From NCBI RefSeq assembly GCF_000485595.1, contig NW_014579752.1, positions 1-26,597 of the forward strand: DNA of 26,597 bases, read 5' to 3'. Source of the DNA: Priapulus caudatus. Its lineage: Eukaryota > Priapulida > Priapulimorpha > Priapulimorphida > Priapulidae. Below, piece after piece: positions 18,096-26,597 of the stretch (positions are counted from its first letter, which is position 1; each line of letters begins with the position of its first letter). A program made the translations under genes and the position numbers. The notes under the pieces were generated by a model. The model was not told where the DNA came from and ran no database searches. It was given only the letters and a program-made list of their open reading frames with translations.

Positions 18096-18620
18096 AATCT
18101 GATATCGTGCTATATTGACGGATTTTGTTTATTGACTTATTTTTTTATTGTAGTTAATTATTCTATGTAGCGTGTTTCATTATTGTACAATAAGTGAGAG
18201 TCGTTGGCAGCGTATTTCCTTTGTGATTTATATTGTGCGCTCACTGAATGCTGCTGGTTGTTATTCGAATTGTCAACTCCTCAGATGCCTAATATTTAAA
18301 ACGCAGTAATTTGAAATACTAATGATAGTTTCGTAGATTTCGTATTATTTTGATGTATCCAAGTCCCAATCATAAGAGAGACACGTGGCAGACGTGATCA
18401 GTTGTGTATTTAAAAGGTGAGACGAGGCTTGGCCAGCCGCGGAGGCATATTCATAATAACTTGGCGCTGTTGTATATCCAGAAGCTTGAATCATAGAATC
18501 TTTCGAACTGTTTTTGTCAGAATATTTTTTACCCCTTCTTATTTTGCTTCTCTGTTACGACTCTATCCTTAGAATTTGGTAAATATATGGATCAGAATTT
18601 GCTCTACAAGTTGTTCCCAA
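18096..18620. other. AT-rich stretch, possibly interior of a Helitron-like element
   Basis: No gene recognised. It lies directly 5' of the Helitron-like 3' end at 18628-18657. The 5' end of such an element was not located. Confidence 0.3.
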
Positions 18621-18627
18621 GTGTTTT

Positions 18628-18657
18628 TCCCCGGGCAACGCCGAGTACCCAAGCTAG
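18628..18657 (+). mobile_element. Helitron-like 3' terminus
   Basis: CCCCGGGCAACGCCGAGTACC can form the hairpin CCCGG-GCAACG-CCGAG (one mismatch). About ten bases later the sequence ends CTAG followed by T (CTAG at 18654-18657). A short GC hairpin shortly before CTRR and a T target base is the standard Helitron 3' end. No helicase or 5' end is seen, so only the terminus is claimed. Confidence 0.4.
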
Positions 18658-18890
18658 TATAATATACTTATTATCATATTATATTATATAATATCTCAAA
18701 TTGATCGATAGTTGAAACCATAGATATATACAAACACATATCTGATGTTGAAACTAAGTGTACTCAAAGATGATAACATGAGTCATTAGACAACATTATT
18801 ACTGCACAAGCACAAGCACTAAACGAATGAATGTTGCTGAAATTAACGTAGCGGAAACGGATACGGACACAATAATTGTATTAACTATTA

Positions 18891-18986
18891 TTGGGGTACG
18901 TGCCAGTCAGGGGGCATCCACACAGCTGCGCTCCTCTATTGGGGTACGTGCCAGTCAGGGGGCATCCACACAGCTGCGCTGCTCTC
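18891..18986 (+). repeat. 48-bp tandem duplication
   Basis: TTGGGGTACGTGCCAGTCAG and the next 28 bases are repeated at 18939, nearly identical. The second copy ends about 50 bp before the 5' LTR. Forty-eight is a multiple of three and one frame stays open through both copies. Confidence 0.9.
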
Positions 18987-19033
18987 TTGCCCAGGTTTTG
19001 CGGGTGTTTCGCCACATGATTGTTAGTGTATGC

Positions 19034-19577
19034 TGTGCTGGATCCGACAGGTTCTGTAGCAGATGTTTATATTGGCACTCTATTATGAAACGCTGATCGC
19101 GTTTGCCGGTTATTGATAGGTGCTGCCACCTTTTGAATGTGTTGTGCGGAATTATAGTGCAGGAAGTTACTGCTCTTTTGTTGTCAGAGGTGCCTCCGGT
19201 ACGCGCATTTTTGTGTTCAGAACGCTGTCGTATCGTTTGACAAGTTTGTCTATTTTCCCGGACGCAAATGGCCCACAAGTTTGTATTGAATATTGTATAT
19301 TAACGAATGCTAGATCTAACACATTCGGTATTCACGCTTGTTAGTCGATTTGTTAAGCATCATTATATATATGTAGAGCTTATGCATGTATGTACATCAT
19401 TTAGTAGTCAATAATTTAACAGTTACAAGTTTAGCTGTATGAATATTTATTGAAAGAAACTAAGACTTCTTTCTCTTGTATGTTTCAGTTTTCACTATTA
19501 TCAACAATGTCTATGATTGCATCATCACGGAACAATAAAAGAGTTTAATAAAAGTCTGTTGTTCTCGTGGCAATACA
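19034..19577 (+). repeat. 5' LTR of the BEL element
   Basis: Begins TGTGCTGGATCC. The 3' border is set provisionally at CAATACA, because the usual comparison fails when internal sequence follows both LTRs. It carries AATAAA at 19534 and 19547 near the 3' end, as expected for R/U5. A primer-binding site starting TGG may begin at 19568, in which case the LTR would end some ten bases earlier. Confidence 0.8.
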
Positions 19578-19674
19578 GTGAAAAAACGTCTATTCGCCAC
19601 ACGTCCGACTAGGGGGCGTAGCCAGCCCCAGGGGTGAAGTCTACCCCACGGAGAGCATTACAAGTCAGTCCAGG
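19578..19674 (+). promoter_or_regulatory. BEL leader with a conserved CTCF-like core
   Basis: Untranslated leader between LTR and gag. CGACTAGGGGGCG at 19606-19618 matches the CTCF core at 12 of 13 positions and is identical in the second copy (26113-26125). The tRNA primer is not identified. Confidence 0.45.
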
Positions 19675-20850
19675 ATGGACAGACGCTTACGGTCAAGGAC
19701 CGAAAAAGGACAGAAAGCCGGCAGTAATGTGGGAAGCAAGCGGTCAAGTACATCGGGAACCTCAAGGAAATCCAAATCAGAACTTGTTGGTTCAATTACC
19801 AGCTCCCTGAGGGCGAGGCACCAAGCAAAGGCTGGGGCCGCCAAAGCTGTTCTCGACTTTGAGAGAAAAGAAGGAGAATTACGCAAAGAAAAAGCCCGAA
19901 TAGAGGAAGACGATGCAAGGGCTCGTGCGGCCACAGAGAGGAAGAAAACCGAACTCGAGGTGGACATAAAAGTCCTTGACAGGGAAAAAGATGTGGCAGT
20001 CGCGGAGGCAGAGTTGAGCGCGTACAGCGAATCAGGTGATTCACGTGCAGCATTATCGGTACTGGAGGACCATACTGAGGCACGAACAGAACGGTTTGTT
20101 ATGGATCAAGTGAAGCGGCTTGAGGAATACTCTAACAAACCGGTCAGCGTTCTACCAACATCACAGCCGAGCCGCGTATATCCCACGTCGCGTTCTTCTG
20201 TAGGCTACGTACCTCTCGATCAAGCGGCTGGTGGCGTCCATGAGTACCCAAAGCCACAAGCAGCTGGCGCAGTTCATGAGTACCCAAGGCTCGACCCTAA
20301 CGCTCCTTCCTACGCACCCAGAGAAACAGGGTATTCTGACGTCACAAACTTTCTTTTGAGAAAGGACTTACTCCTACACAGATTGACTACCTTCAATGAC
20401 CAGCCAGAGACTTTCTCAGTATGGAAGACTACTTTCCACTCCGTGCTCTCAGGACTCGGTGTGACGCCAACGGAAGAATTCGACTTGCTACTGAAATGGC
20501 TTGGGCCTGAATCCAGAAAACATGCTGCGAGTCTTAGATCGTCTAATGCGGCTAACCCTGCGAGGGGTTTGGAGAGACTTTGGGAGAGACTTGAGGAAAG
20601 ATATGGTGCTCCTGAGATGGTTGAAGCGTCATTGAGGAAGAAGCTAGCTCGATTTCCCCAGCTAGGGAACAAGGACTTCAAACAGTTATTCGAACTGTCC
20701 GACATTCTGTCAGAGATAGAATCCACCATGGAGGACCCAAGGTATCAGACTGTGCTCAGCTACTTTAACTCGTCAATGGGCGTGATCCCACAAGAAAGAC
20801 TACGGCGTGGCGTTCCCACCATTCTCAGAGTTTTGCAGGTTCATTCGTGA
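19675..20850 (+). CDS. gag: BEL/Pao Gag (capsid-like) protein
   Basis: 391 codons from ATG 19675; the start is confirmed by the identical position in the second copy. The N-terminus is basic and Ser-rich. Residues ~50-115 form a charged coiled coil (FERKEGELRKEKARIEEDD and on). A linker has a 14-residue duplication (QAAGGVHEYPKP / QAAGAVHEYPRL). Residues ~225-375 match the DUF1759 region of BEL Gag (FNDQPETFSVWKTTF, LLLKWLGPESRKHA, LWERLEERYGAPE). The normal continuation VAFPPFSEFCRFI lies in the next frame. The last 14 residues of this frame are therefore probably not native, and the zinc knuckles are in the other frame. Confidence 0.85.
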   Translation: MDRRLRSRTEKGQKAGSNVGSKRSSTSGTSRKSKSELVGSITSSLRARHQAKAGAAKAVLDFERKEGELRKEKARIEEDDARARAATERKKTELEVDIKVLDREKDVAVAEAELSAYSESGDSRAALSVLEDHTEARTERFVMDQVKRLEEYSNKPVSVLPTSQPSRVYPTSRSSVGYVPLDQAAGGVHEYPKPQAAGAVHEYPRLDPNAPSYAPRETGYSDVTNFLLRKDLLLHRLTTFNDQPETFSVWKTTFHSVLSGLGVTPTEEFDLLLKWLGPESRKHAASLRSSNAANPARGLERLWERLEERYGAPEMVEASLRKKLARFPQLGNKDFKQLFELSDILSEIESTMEDPRYQTVLSYFNSSMGVIPQERLRRGVPTILRVLQVHS

Positions 20851-23800
20851 AACGAGCTCAACACTCAATGATCCAGGGTTCATATATGCTACAGACACTC
20901 AGCAACGTGGTCAGAAAGAGAGACTCTCGGTTCGCCAGAACGGACAGCGATATCCAAACAATGTCTCTGTCTCCAAGGTTGACGTCGGTCAAGGTTTAGA
21001 ACCTTCATCTACATACAATAAGAAACTGGTGTGTCCCATACACAACACTAACCACAGTCTCAATCAGTGTTTCACATTCAGGCGTAAATCACTAAACGAA
21101 CGTAGACGGTTTCTAGGAGACCAACATATATGTTTCAAGTGTTGTGAGACCAACACACATGGGTACAAGGACTGTACATCCGCGGCTAAATGCGGAGAGT
21201 GCGGAAGTGAGCGACATCCGTCTGCCCTCCATCCAAACAAGCTACACCAAGATGGTGCAGTGAGGTCAGACGAACACGAGAAAAGGCGGTTTGGGGCAGG
21301 CACTGTTTCACCCCCACGTCAACACGGTGGGGAGGTGGTTGATGTCGGACATGTGGAGACCAAGTGCACTAGTATTTGTGGCGGTGAGTTCTCTGGGAGA
21401 TCATGTTCTAAAACGCTGTTGGTCAAGGTATACCCGACGGGTGAGCCAGAGGTGGAGCAAGTCATGTATGCAATCCTCGACGATCAGAGCAACAGAACTT
21501 TGGGCTCACCTGAATTCTTTGATGCTATGAACATTTCAAAAGAGACAACAGAGCAGTACAATCTTGTCTCATGCGCAGGCGACTTTCCTACTCAAGGGAG
21601 GTGTGCAAAGGGACTTACTATCTCGGCTGTAGACAACAGCCTTAGTATGACATTACCCAGTGTGTTGGAGTGTGCTCAAATACCCAATAATCGAGCAGAA
21701 ATTCCCACTCCAGACATCACACGTAACCACGAGCACTTGAGAGACATTCCAATACCGCCACTGGATCCCCATTGTGACATTCGCCTTCTCATTGGTCGTG
21801 ATCTGCCGGAAGCCCATCACGTGCAGGAGCAGTGCACTGGCCCAGTGAGCTCGCCGTTTGCTCAAAAACTCAATTTGGGTTGGGTGATTGTGGGCAATGT
21901 ATGTCTAGGTCAAACTCATGAGCCTGACACGGGGAGTACACTCAAGACTCACGTGCTGAATGATGGACGCCCTACTATCTTCCAGCCCTGCGAGAACAAG
22001 TTTGTTGTGAAGGACTATGCGAGCGGTGGATCAGATCATGGCATTCATGCATTCCAGCAGACAGAACATGATAACAAGCCTGGTCTTTCAGTAGAGGACA
22101 GAGTCTTTTTGAACGTTATGGAGAAAGAGTTCACCAAGGGTACAGATGGGACATGGACATCGCCGTTACCATTCCGTGTTCCTCGACCCAGACTGCCTAA
22201 CAACAGATCTCAGGCGCTCAAGAGAGCTCTCATTCTGGACGGCAGTCTGAAGAAAACCCCTACGAAAAGTGAACATCTCGTCACATTCATGAAAGGAATC
22301 CTGGACAATGGTCATGCCGAAGTGGCACCCCCTCTTGATGACAATGAGGAGTGTTGGTATTTGCCACTGTTCGGCGTATACCACCCTCATAAACCGGATA
22401 AGATCCGGGGAGTGTTCGACTCATCTGCCAAACACCAGGGAATTTCTCTGAATCAAGTCCTGCTAAAAGGACCAGACCTTACAAACAGTTTGTTAGGTAT
22501 CCTGTTACGATTCAGAAAGGAGCAGGTGGCAATAACTGCTGACATTGAGCAAATGTTTTACAATTTCTCAGTGAGAGAAGACCACCGAAACTTTCTGCGC
22601 TTCATATGGTATGAAGATAGCGACCCAAACAAGAGGCTGATAGAATATAGAATGTGCAAGCATGTCTTTGGGAATAGTCCGTCACCGGCCATCGCCACCT
22701 ACGGTCTTAGGAAGACAGTTTCTGAATGCGGACCTGAGCTTGGCAGCGACGTCGGAGATTTCGTCTATCGAGATTTCTACGTTGACGACGGAATCACGTC
22801 AGTGCCTACGCCTGAAGATGCCGTCAGCCTACTGAGCAGAACCCAGGAAGCTTTGGCCACGGCACACATCAGGTTGCACAAAATCAGCTCTAACTCTCAG
22901 GAAGTGTTGAGTGCTTTTCCACCTAATGACCTTGCGCCCGATCTCAAAAGTCTCAAATTGGGGTCAGATGAACTACCGATTCAGCGCAGCTTGGGCCTTT
23001 GTTGGGACTTGCAATCGGATTCTTTCACCTACAGAGTCGGTCAACACTCAAAACCATACACCCGAAGGGGCATCTTATCGACGATCAACAGTTTATACGA
23101 CCCCCTTGGCTTCCTTGCACCAGTCACCATTCAGGGACGCATCTTGCTTCGTGACATGGTGGAGAAAACCACGGACTGGGACGAGCCCCTGTCTGACAAA
23201 TTCAGGAGCTCATGGGAATGTTGGGAGTCCTCTTTACAAGATTTGAGCGTATTGAGAATTCCTCGAAAGTTTCCAAGTATCAAGAAAGATAGAAAGACAG
23301 AACTCCATGTCTACTCCGATGCCTCGGAGAAGGCTATATCTGCTGTGGCCTACCTCAGAACCGTAGACGACAAAGGAGAACCACACATTGGGTTTGTGTT
23401 CGGAAAATCCAAGGTAGCACCCAAGCACGGACACACCATCCCACGCTTGGAGCTCTGTGCTGCGGTGTTGGCAATCGAAATAGCGGAGACTCTCACAGAG
23501 GAACTGTGCATTTCTCGAGAACAAGTGCTCTTCCACACGGATAGCAAAGTAGTTCTGGGATATGTCACAAACCGAACACGTCGATTCTATGTCTATGTGG
23601 CGAACAGGGTAAGCAGGATCTTAGAATTCTCAAAACCAGAACAGTGGTCCTACGTTCCTTCGGAGGACAACCCTGCAGATCTTGGAACACGATATACCCC
23701 ACCGGCACTCCTGGAGGAGAGCATTTGGCTACAGGGTCCACCTCAGCTGGCGCTTTCGGAGAATGTTCTCTCGAATGAGACCTTTTCCTTGGTCAATCCA

Positions 23801-25390
23801 GATGGAGATTCTGAAGTTCGACCAGAAGTCAGCGTCGCAAAAACGTGTGTTCAAAGTTCCAACCACCTTGGCTCCGAGCGCTTCAACAGGTTTTCGAGTT
23901 GGGGTAAAGTGGTGACGGCCGTATCATTCCTTAAACATAGGGTCAAAGGTTTCAAAGGCAAGGGTGGTGATTCCTGTGCAGGACGGCATACATGCGAAAG
24001 CCACAACACCCCAGAATGGCGTGTGAAGTCCGAGGAGTTCATCATCATGGAAGTGCAACGAGAGTTCTACGGGAGAGAAATTGACCATCTGAAAGAGAAG
24101 CATTCGCTACCTCGTGATAGCAGTATACTTTCTCTCTCGCCTTACTTAGATGAAAATGGTGTCCTCAGGGTTGGAGGGAGGTTACGAAGATCAGAGCTGA
24201 ATACAAGTGAGAAGCACCCTATCTTGATTCCAGGCCATCACCACGTGGCCCTGCTTATCACACGTCACTACCATGAACTTGTTCAACACCAGGGTAGGCA
24301 CTTTACAGAGGGTGCTATAAGAGCTGCTGGTTATTGGATCACAGGTGGCAAACGCCTGGTTTCCTTGCTCATCCATCGCTGTGTTAAGTGCCGAAAGCTT
24401 CGGGGAAGCGTTTGTCATCAGAAAATGGCAGACCTGCCCAAGGATAGGTTAACCCCTAGTCCTCCGTTCACTTACGTCGGTGTTGATGTGTTCGGTCCCT
24501 GGTCCATTGTGTCACGTCGTACTCGAGGAGGTGCGGCAAACAGCAAAAGATGGGCGGTGTTGTTCACATGTCTAGTCACGAGAGCCATCCACATTGAGCT
24601 CATTGAAGCGATGAGTTCATCTTCCTTCATCAATGCGATGAGACGATTCTCGGCCATACGAGGGAAAGTCAAGGAGTTCCGCTCCGACCGAGGGACGAAC
24701 TTCGTTGGAGCTACGTCTGAGCTTGGCATCAACGTGGAAAACGGTGTCCTGAAGGAGTTTCTCAACACGGTTGAGATCGAATGGGTTTTTAATCCCCCAC
24801 ATGCATCCCACTTTGGTGGCGCCTGGGAGCGCATGATCGGTGTGACGCGACGTATACTTGACGCGATGTTGTTAGACAACAATAAAAACCTCACACATGA
24901 GGTTCTGTCGACCTTTTTGGCCGAAGTTTCAGCGATCGTGAATGCCCGTCCCTTGGTGCCCGTCTCTACAGATGCCGAGTCTCCGTTCATCCTCACTCCA
25001 TCAATACTCTTGACACAGAAAACAGGTAGCCAAATCGAGTCCTTCCAGCATCTGGCTGTGCAGGACATGTACCGCAGCCAATGGAAACACGTCCAAGTAT
25101 TAGCAGAAAGGTTTTGGAGTCGATGGCGACGTGAGTATCTACCTACGATTCAGTACAGGAGAAAGTGGCAAAGCGAGTCTTCTAACGTGAGAGAGGGAGA
25201 TGTTATTCTCATGAAAGATGACGGTGTTGCTCGCAATGACTGGCCTACAGGTATTGTGACACGTGTCTTTCCCAGTGACGATGGTCTCGTTAGAAAGGTT
25301 CGTGTACGTGTTTGCCAAGATGGAAAACTGTCGGAGTTTGAGCGTCCCGTCTCAAAGATTGTGGTATTGTTGTCAGAAGGAGGCGTGTAA
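20807..25390 (+). CDS. pol: BEL/Pao Pol polyprotein (with end of Gag): protease, reverse transcriptase, RNase H, integrase
   Basis: 1,527 codons; 20807 is a GTG, so the true start is probably upstream by frameshift or was lost. Residues 76-142 hold Cys/His clusters (CPIHNTNHSLNQC; CFKCC...C; CGECGSERH), the nucleic-acid binding knuckles. The aspartic protease has LDDQSNR at 224-230 and LLIGRDLPE at 327-335. Reverse transcriptase: ADIEQMF (D579) and YVDD (658-661). RNase H: D838, E882, D912, D958. Integrase: zinc-binding His 1161/1165 region and C1192/C1195, catalytic D1227, D1294, E1341 (GGAWERMIG). The C-terminus (about 1420-1510) fits DUF5641. All catalytic residues are present and there is no internal stop. 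Only the Gag-Pol join is broken. It replicates the element through an RNA intermediate. Confidence 0.93.
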   Translation: MAFPPFSEFCRFIRETSSTLNDPGFIYATDTQQRGQKERLSVRQNGQRYPNNVSVSKVDVGQGLEPSSTYNKKLVCPIHNTNHSLNQCFTFRRKSLNERRRFLGDQHICFKCCETNTHGYKDCTSAAKCGECGSERHPSALHPNKLHQDGAVRSDEHEKRRFGAGTVSPPRQHGGEVVDVGHVETKCTSICGGEFSGRSCSKTLLVKVYPTGEPEVEQVMYAILDDQSNRTLGSPEFFDAMNISKETTEQYNLVSCAGDFPTQGRCAKGLTISAVDNSLSMTLPSVLECAQIPNNRAEIPTPDITRNHEHLRDIPIPPLDPHCDIRLLIGRDLPEAHHVQEQCTGPVSSPFAQKLNLGWVIVGNVCLGQTHEPDTGSTLKTHVLNDGRPTIFQPCENKFVVKDYASGGSDHGIHAFQQTEHDNKPGLSVEDRVFLNVMEKEFTKGTDGTWTSPLPFRVPRPRLPNNRSQALKRALILDGSLKKTPTKSEHLVTFMKGILDNGHAEVAPPLDDNEECWYLPLFGVYHPHKPDKIRGVFDSSAKHQGISLNQVLLKGPDLTNSLLGILLRFRKEQVAITADIEQMFYNFSVREDHRNFLRFIWYEDSDPNKRLIEYRMCKHVFGNSPSPAIATYGLRKTVSECGPELGSDVGDFVYRDFYVDDGITSVPTPEDAVSLLSRTQEALATAHIRLHKISSNSQEVLSAFPPNDLAPDLKSLKLGSDELPIQRSLGLCWDLQSDSFTYRVGQHSKPYTRRGILSTINSLYDPLGFLAPVTIQGRILLRDMVEKTTDWDEPLSDKFRSSWECWESSLQDLSVLRIPRKFPSIKKDRKTELHVYSDASEKAISAVAYLRTVDDKGEPHIGFVFGKSKVAPKHGHTIPRLELCAAVLAIEIAETLTEELCISREQVLFHTDSKVVLGYVTNRTRRFYVYVANRVSRILEFSKPEQWSYVPSEDNPADLGTRYTPPALLEESIWLQGPPQLALSENVLSNETFSLVNPDGDSEVRPEVSVAKTCVQSSNHLGSERFNRFSSWGKVVTAVSFLKHRVKGFKGKGGDSCAGRHTCESHNTPEWRVKSEEFIIMEVQREFYGREIDHLKEKHSLPRDSSILSLSPYLDENGVLRVGGRLRRSELNTSEKHPILIPGHHHVALLITRHYHELVQHQGRHFTEGAIRAAGYWITGGKRLVSLLIHRCVKCRKLRGSVCHQKMADLPKDRLTPSPPFTYVGVDVFGPWSIVSRRTRGGAANSKRWAVLFTCLVTRAIHIELIEAMSSSSFINAMRRFSAIRGKVKEFRSDRGTNFVGATSELGINVENGVLKEFLNTVEIEWVFNPPHASHFGGAWERMIGVTRRILDAMLLDNNKNLTHEVLSTFLAEVSAIVNARPLVPVSTDAESPFILTPSILLTQKTGSQIESFQHLAVQDMYRSQWKHVQVLAERFWSRWRREYLPTIQYRRKWQSESSNVREGDVILMKDDGVARNDWPTGIVTRVFPSDDGLVRKVRVRVCQDGKLSEFERPVSKIVVLLSEGGV

Positions 25391-25539
25391 ACAGGAAACT
25401 GGGATTATCACCCATGCATTCAGAAATGTTGATCGTTATTAATAATGCATCTAACTTGTGATTTGTTCAGGCAGAACATTTATTATTTCTGGTAAAGTTG
25501 TGGATGATATGAGAAAGACTTATCATATCAGGTGGGGAG
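25391..25539 (+). other. BEL 3' untranslated segment and polypurine tract
   Basis: Short AT-rich segment after the pol stop, ending AGGTGGGGAG (25530-25539) directly before the LTR. This is the expected position and composition of the plus-strand primer. Confidence 0.75.
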
Positions 25540-26084
25540 TGTGCTGGATCCGACAGGCTCTATAGCAGATGTTTATATTGGCACTCTATTATGAAACATG
25601 ATAGATCGCGTTTGCCGGTTATTGATAGGTGCTGCCACCTTTTGAATGTGTTGTGCGGAATTATAGTGCAGGAAGTTACTGCTCTTTTGTTGTCAGGGGT
25701 GCCTCCGGTACGCGTATTTTGTGTTCAGAACACTGTCGTATAGTTTGACAAGTTTGTCTATTTTCCCGGACGTAAATGGCCCACACGTTGTAAGTTTGTA
25801 TTGAATATTGTATATTAACGAACGCTAGATCTGACACATTCTGTATTCACGCTTGTTAGTCGATTTGTTAAGCATCATATATGTAGAGCTCATGCATGTA
25901 TGTACATCATTTATAGGTAAATATTTTAACAGTTACAAGTTTAGCTGTATGAATATTTATTGAAAGAAACTAAGATTTCTTTCTCTTGTATGTTTTAGTT
26001 TTCACTATCAACAATGTCTATGATTGCATCATCACGGAACAATAAAAGAGTTTAATAAAAGTCTGTTGTTGTCGTGGCAATACA
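25540..26084 (+). repeat. 3' LTR of the BEL element, shared with a second copy
   Basis: Same sequence as 19034-19577 with scattered substitutions, a CGTTGTAA-type insertion near 25795 and shorter TA runs. AATAAA occurs at 26041 and 26054. It is followed not by host DNA but by a second leader and gag. Confidence 0.9.
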
Positions 26085-26597
26085 GTGAAAAAACGTCTAT
26101 TCGCCACATGTCCGACTAGGGGGCGTAGCCAGCCCCAAGGGTGAAGTCTACCCCACGGAGAACATTATAAGTCAGTCCAAGATGGACAGACGTTTACGGT
26201 CAAGGACCGAAAAAGGACAGAAAGCAGGCAGTAATATGGGAAGCACGCGGTCAAGTACATGGAGAACCTCAAGGAAGTCCAAATCAGAACTTGTTGGTTC
26301 AATTACAAGCTCCCAAAGGGCGAGGCACCAGGCAAAGGCTAGGGCTGCCAAAGCTGTTCTCGACTTTGAGAGAAAAGAAGCAGAACTACGCAAAGAAAAA
26401 GCACGAATAGAGGAAGACGATGCAAGGGCTCGTGCGGCCACAGAGAGGAAGAAAACGGAACTCGAGGTGGACATAAAAGTCCTTGACAGGGGAAAAGATG
26501 TGGCTGTCGCGGAGGCGGAGTTGAACGCGTACAGTGAATCAGGTGGTTCACGTGCAGCAATATCGGTACCTGTGGAAAATACTGAGGCACGAACAGA
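26085..26597 (+). mobile_element. gag: Leader and start of a second BEL copy
   Basis: The leader (CGACTAGGGGGCG at 26113) and ATG at 26182 match the first copy. The gag frame stays open to the window edge (MDRRLRSRTEKGQKAGSN...), about 138 codons. It has substitutions relative to copy one (for example TSSQRARH for TSSLRARH, and ELNAYSESGGS for ELSAYSESGDS). The rest lies outside the window. Confidence 0.9.

Larger units (their letters stand above)
19034..26084 (+). mobile_element. BEL/Pao LTR retrotransposon, full length
   Basis: Two direct LTRs of about 544 bp start with TGTGCTGG (19034 and 25540). They bracket a leader, a gag frame, and a 1,527-codon pol with the order protease, reverse transcriptase, RNase H, integrase. 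That order with a DDQSN-type protease, a YVDD reverse transcriptase and a C-terminal DUF5641-like segment is BEL/Pao. There is no envelope frame. The LTRs differ by roughly two dozen substitutions and small indels by eye, so this is not a very recent insertion. Because another internal region follows the 3' LTR, the target duplication cannot be checked inside the window. Confidence 0.9.

Noticed and set aside
19675-25390. Endogenous retrovirus with envelope
   Set aside because: Pol ends about 150 bases before the 3' LTR and no envelope-like frame is present; domain order and motifs are BEL/Pao.

Overview
The window looks like metazoan nuclear DNA, probably from a marine invertebrate; the species cannot be named from sequence alone. 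The reasons are a BEL/Pao LTR retrotransposon, an intron-split aquaporin-like gene, dense CA/TA/hexanucleotide microsatellites, satellites and MITE-like elements. There are no bacterial operons. Roughly the first 8 kb reads like error-prone or decayed sequence, with many one-base differences in homopolymers between repeat copies. The retrotransposon is clean.

Positions 1-6030 are a repeat mosaic. A broken C-terminal part of a multicopy invertebrate protein family lies on + (about 2-616). Three copies of a ~357-bp AT-rich satellite follow (951-2085), then a purine-rich minisatellite that flips orientation (2800-3725). Next come the N-terminal and middle parts of the same protein family on - (5195-3725), and more satellite copies in the same orientation as before (5211-6025). 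A foldback-type element with guanine-rich and T/A-rich arms occupies about 6041-7096.

Positions 7497-12323 hold an aquaporin-like (MIP family) gene on +. Exons are proposed at 7497-7706, 8350-8422, 10620-10755, 11510-11672 and 12123-12323. The reading phases of the middle exons agree exactly and the second NPA box is intact. The protein ends in an Asp-rich tail encoded by a GAT repeat. Its first exon(s) were not found. Its introns are full of repeats: long hairpins, a (TAGATG)n block between two ~75-bp direct repeats, a MITE-like element, and a ~600-bp CA/CGCA tract.

Positions 12324-19033 have no confident gene. They contain another CA tract, a CpG-rich open segment, a 36-bp minisatellite, two CTCF-like motifs, a Helitron-like 3' end and a 48-bp tandem duplication.

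Positions 19034-26597 hold a BEL/Pao retrotransposon (LTR, gag, pol, LTR). After its 3' LTR it runs directly into the leader and gag of a second copy, so two elements share one LTR. gag and pol lie in different frames, joined by a short overlap near 20807-20850.
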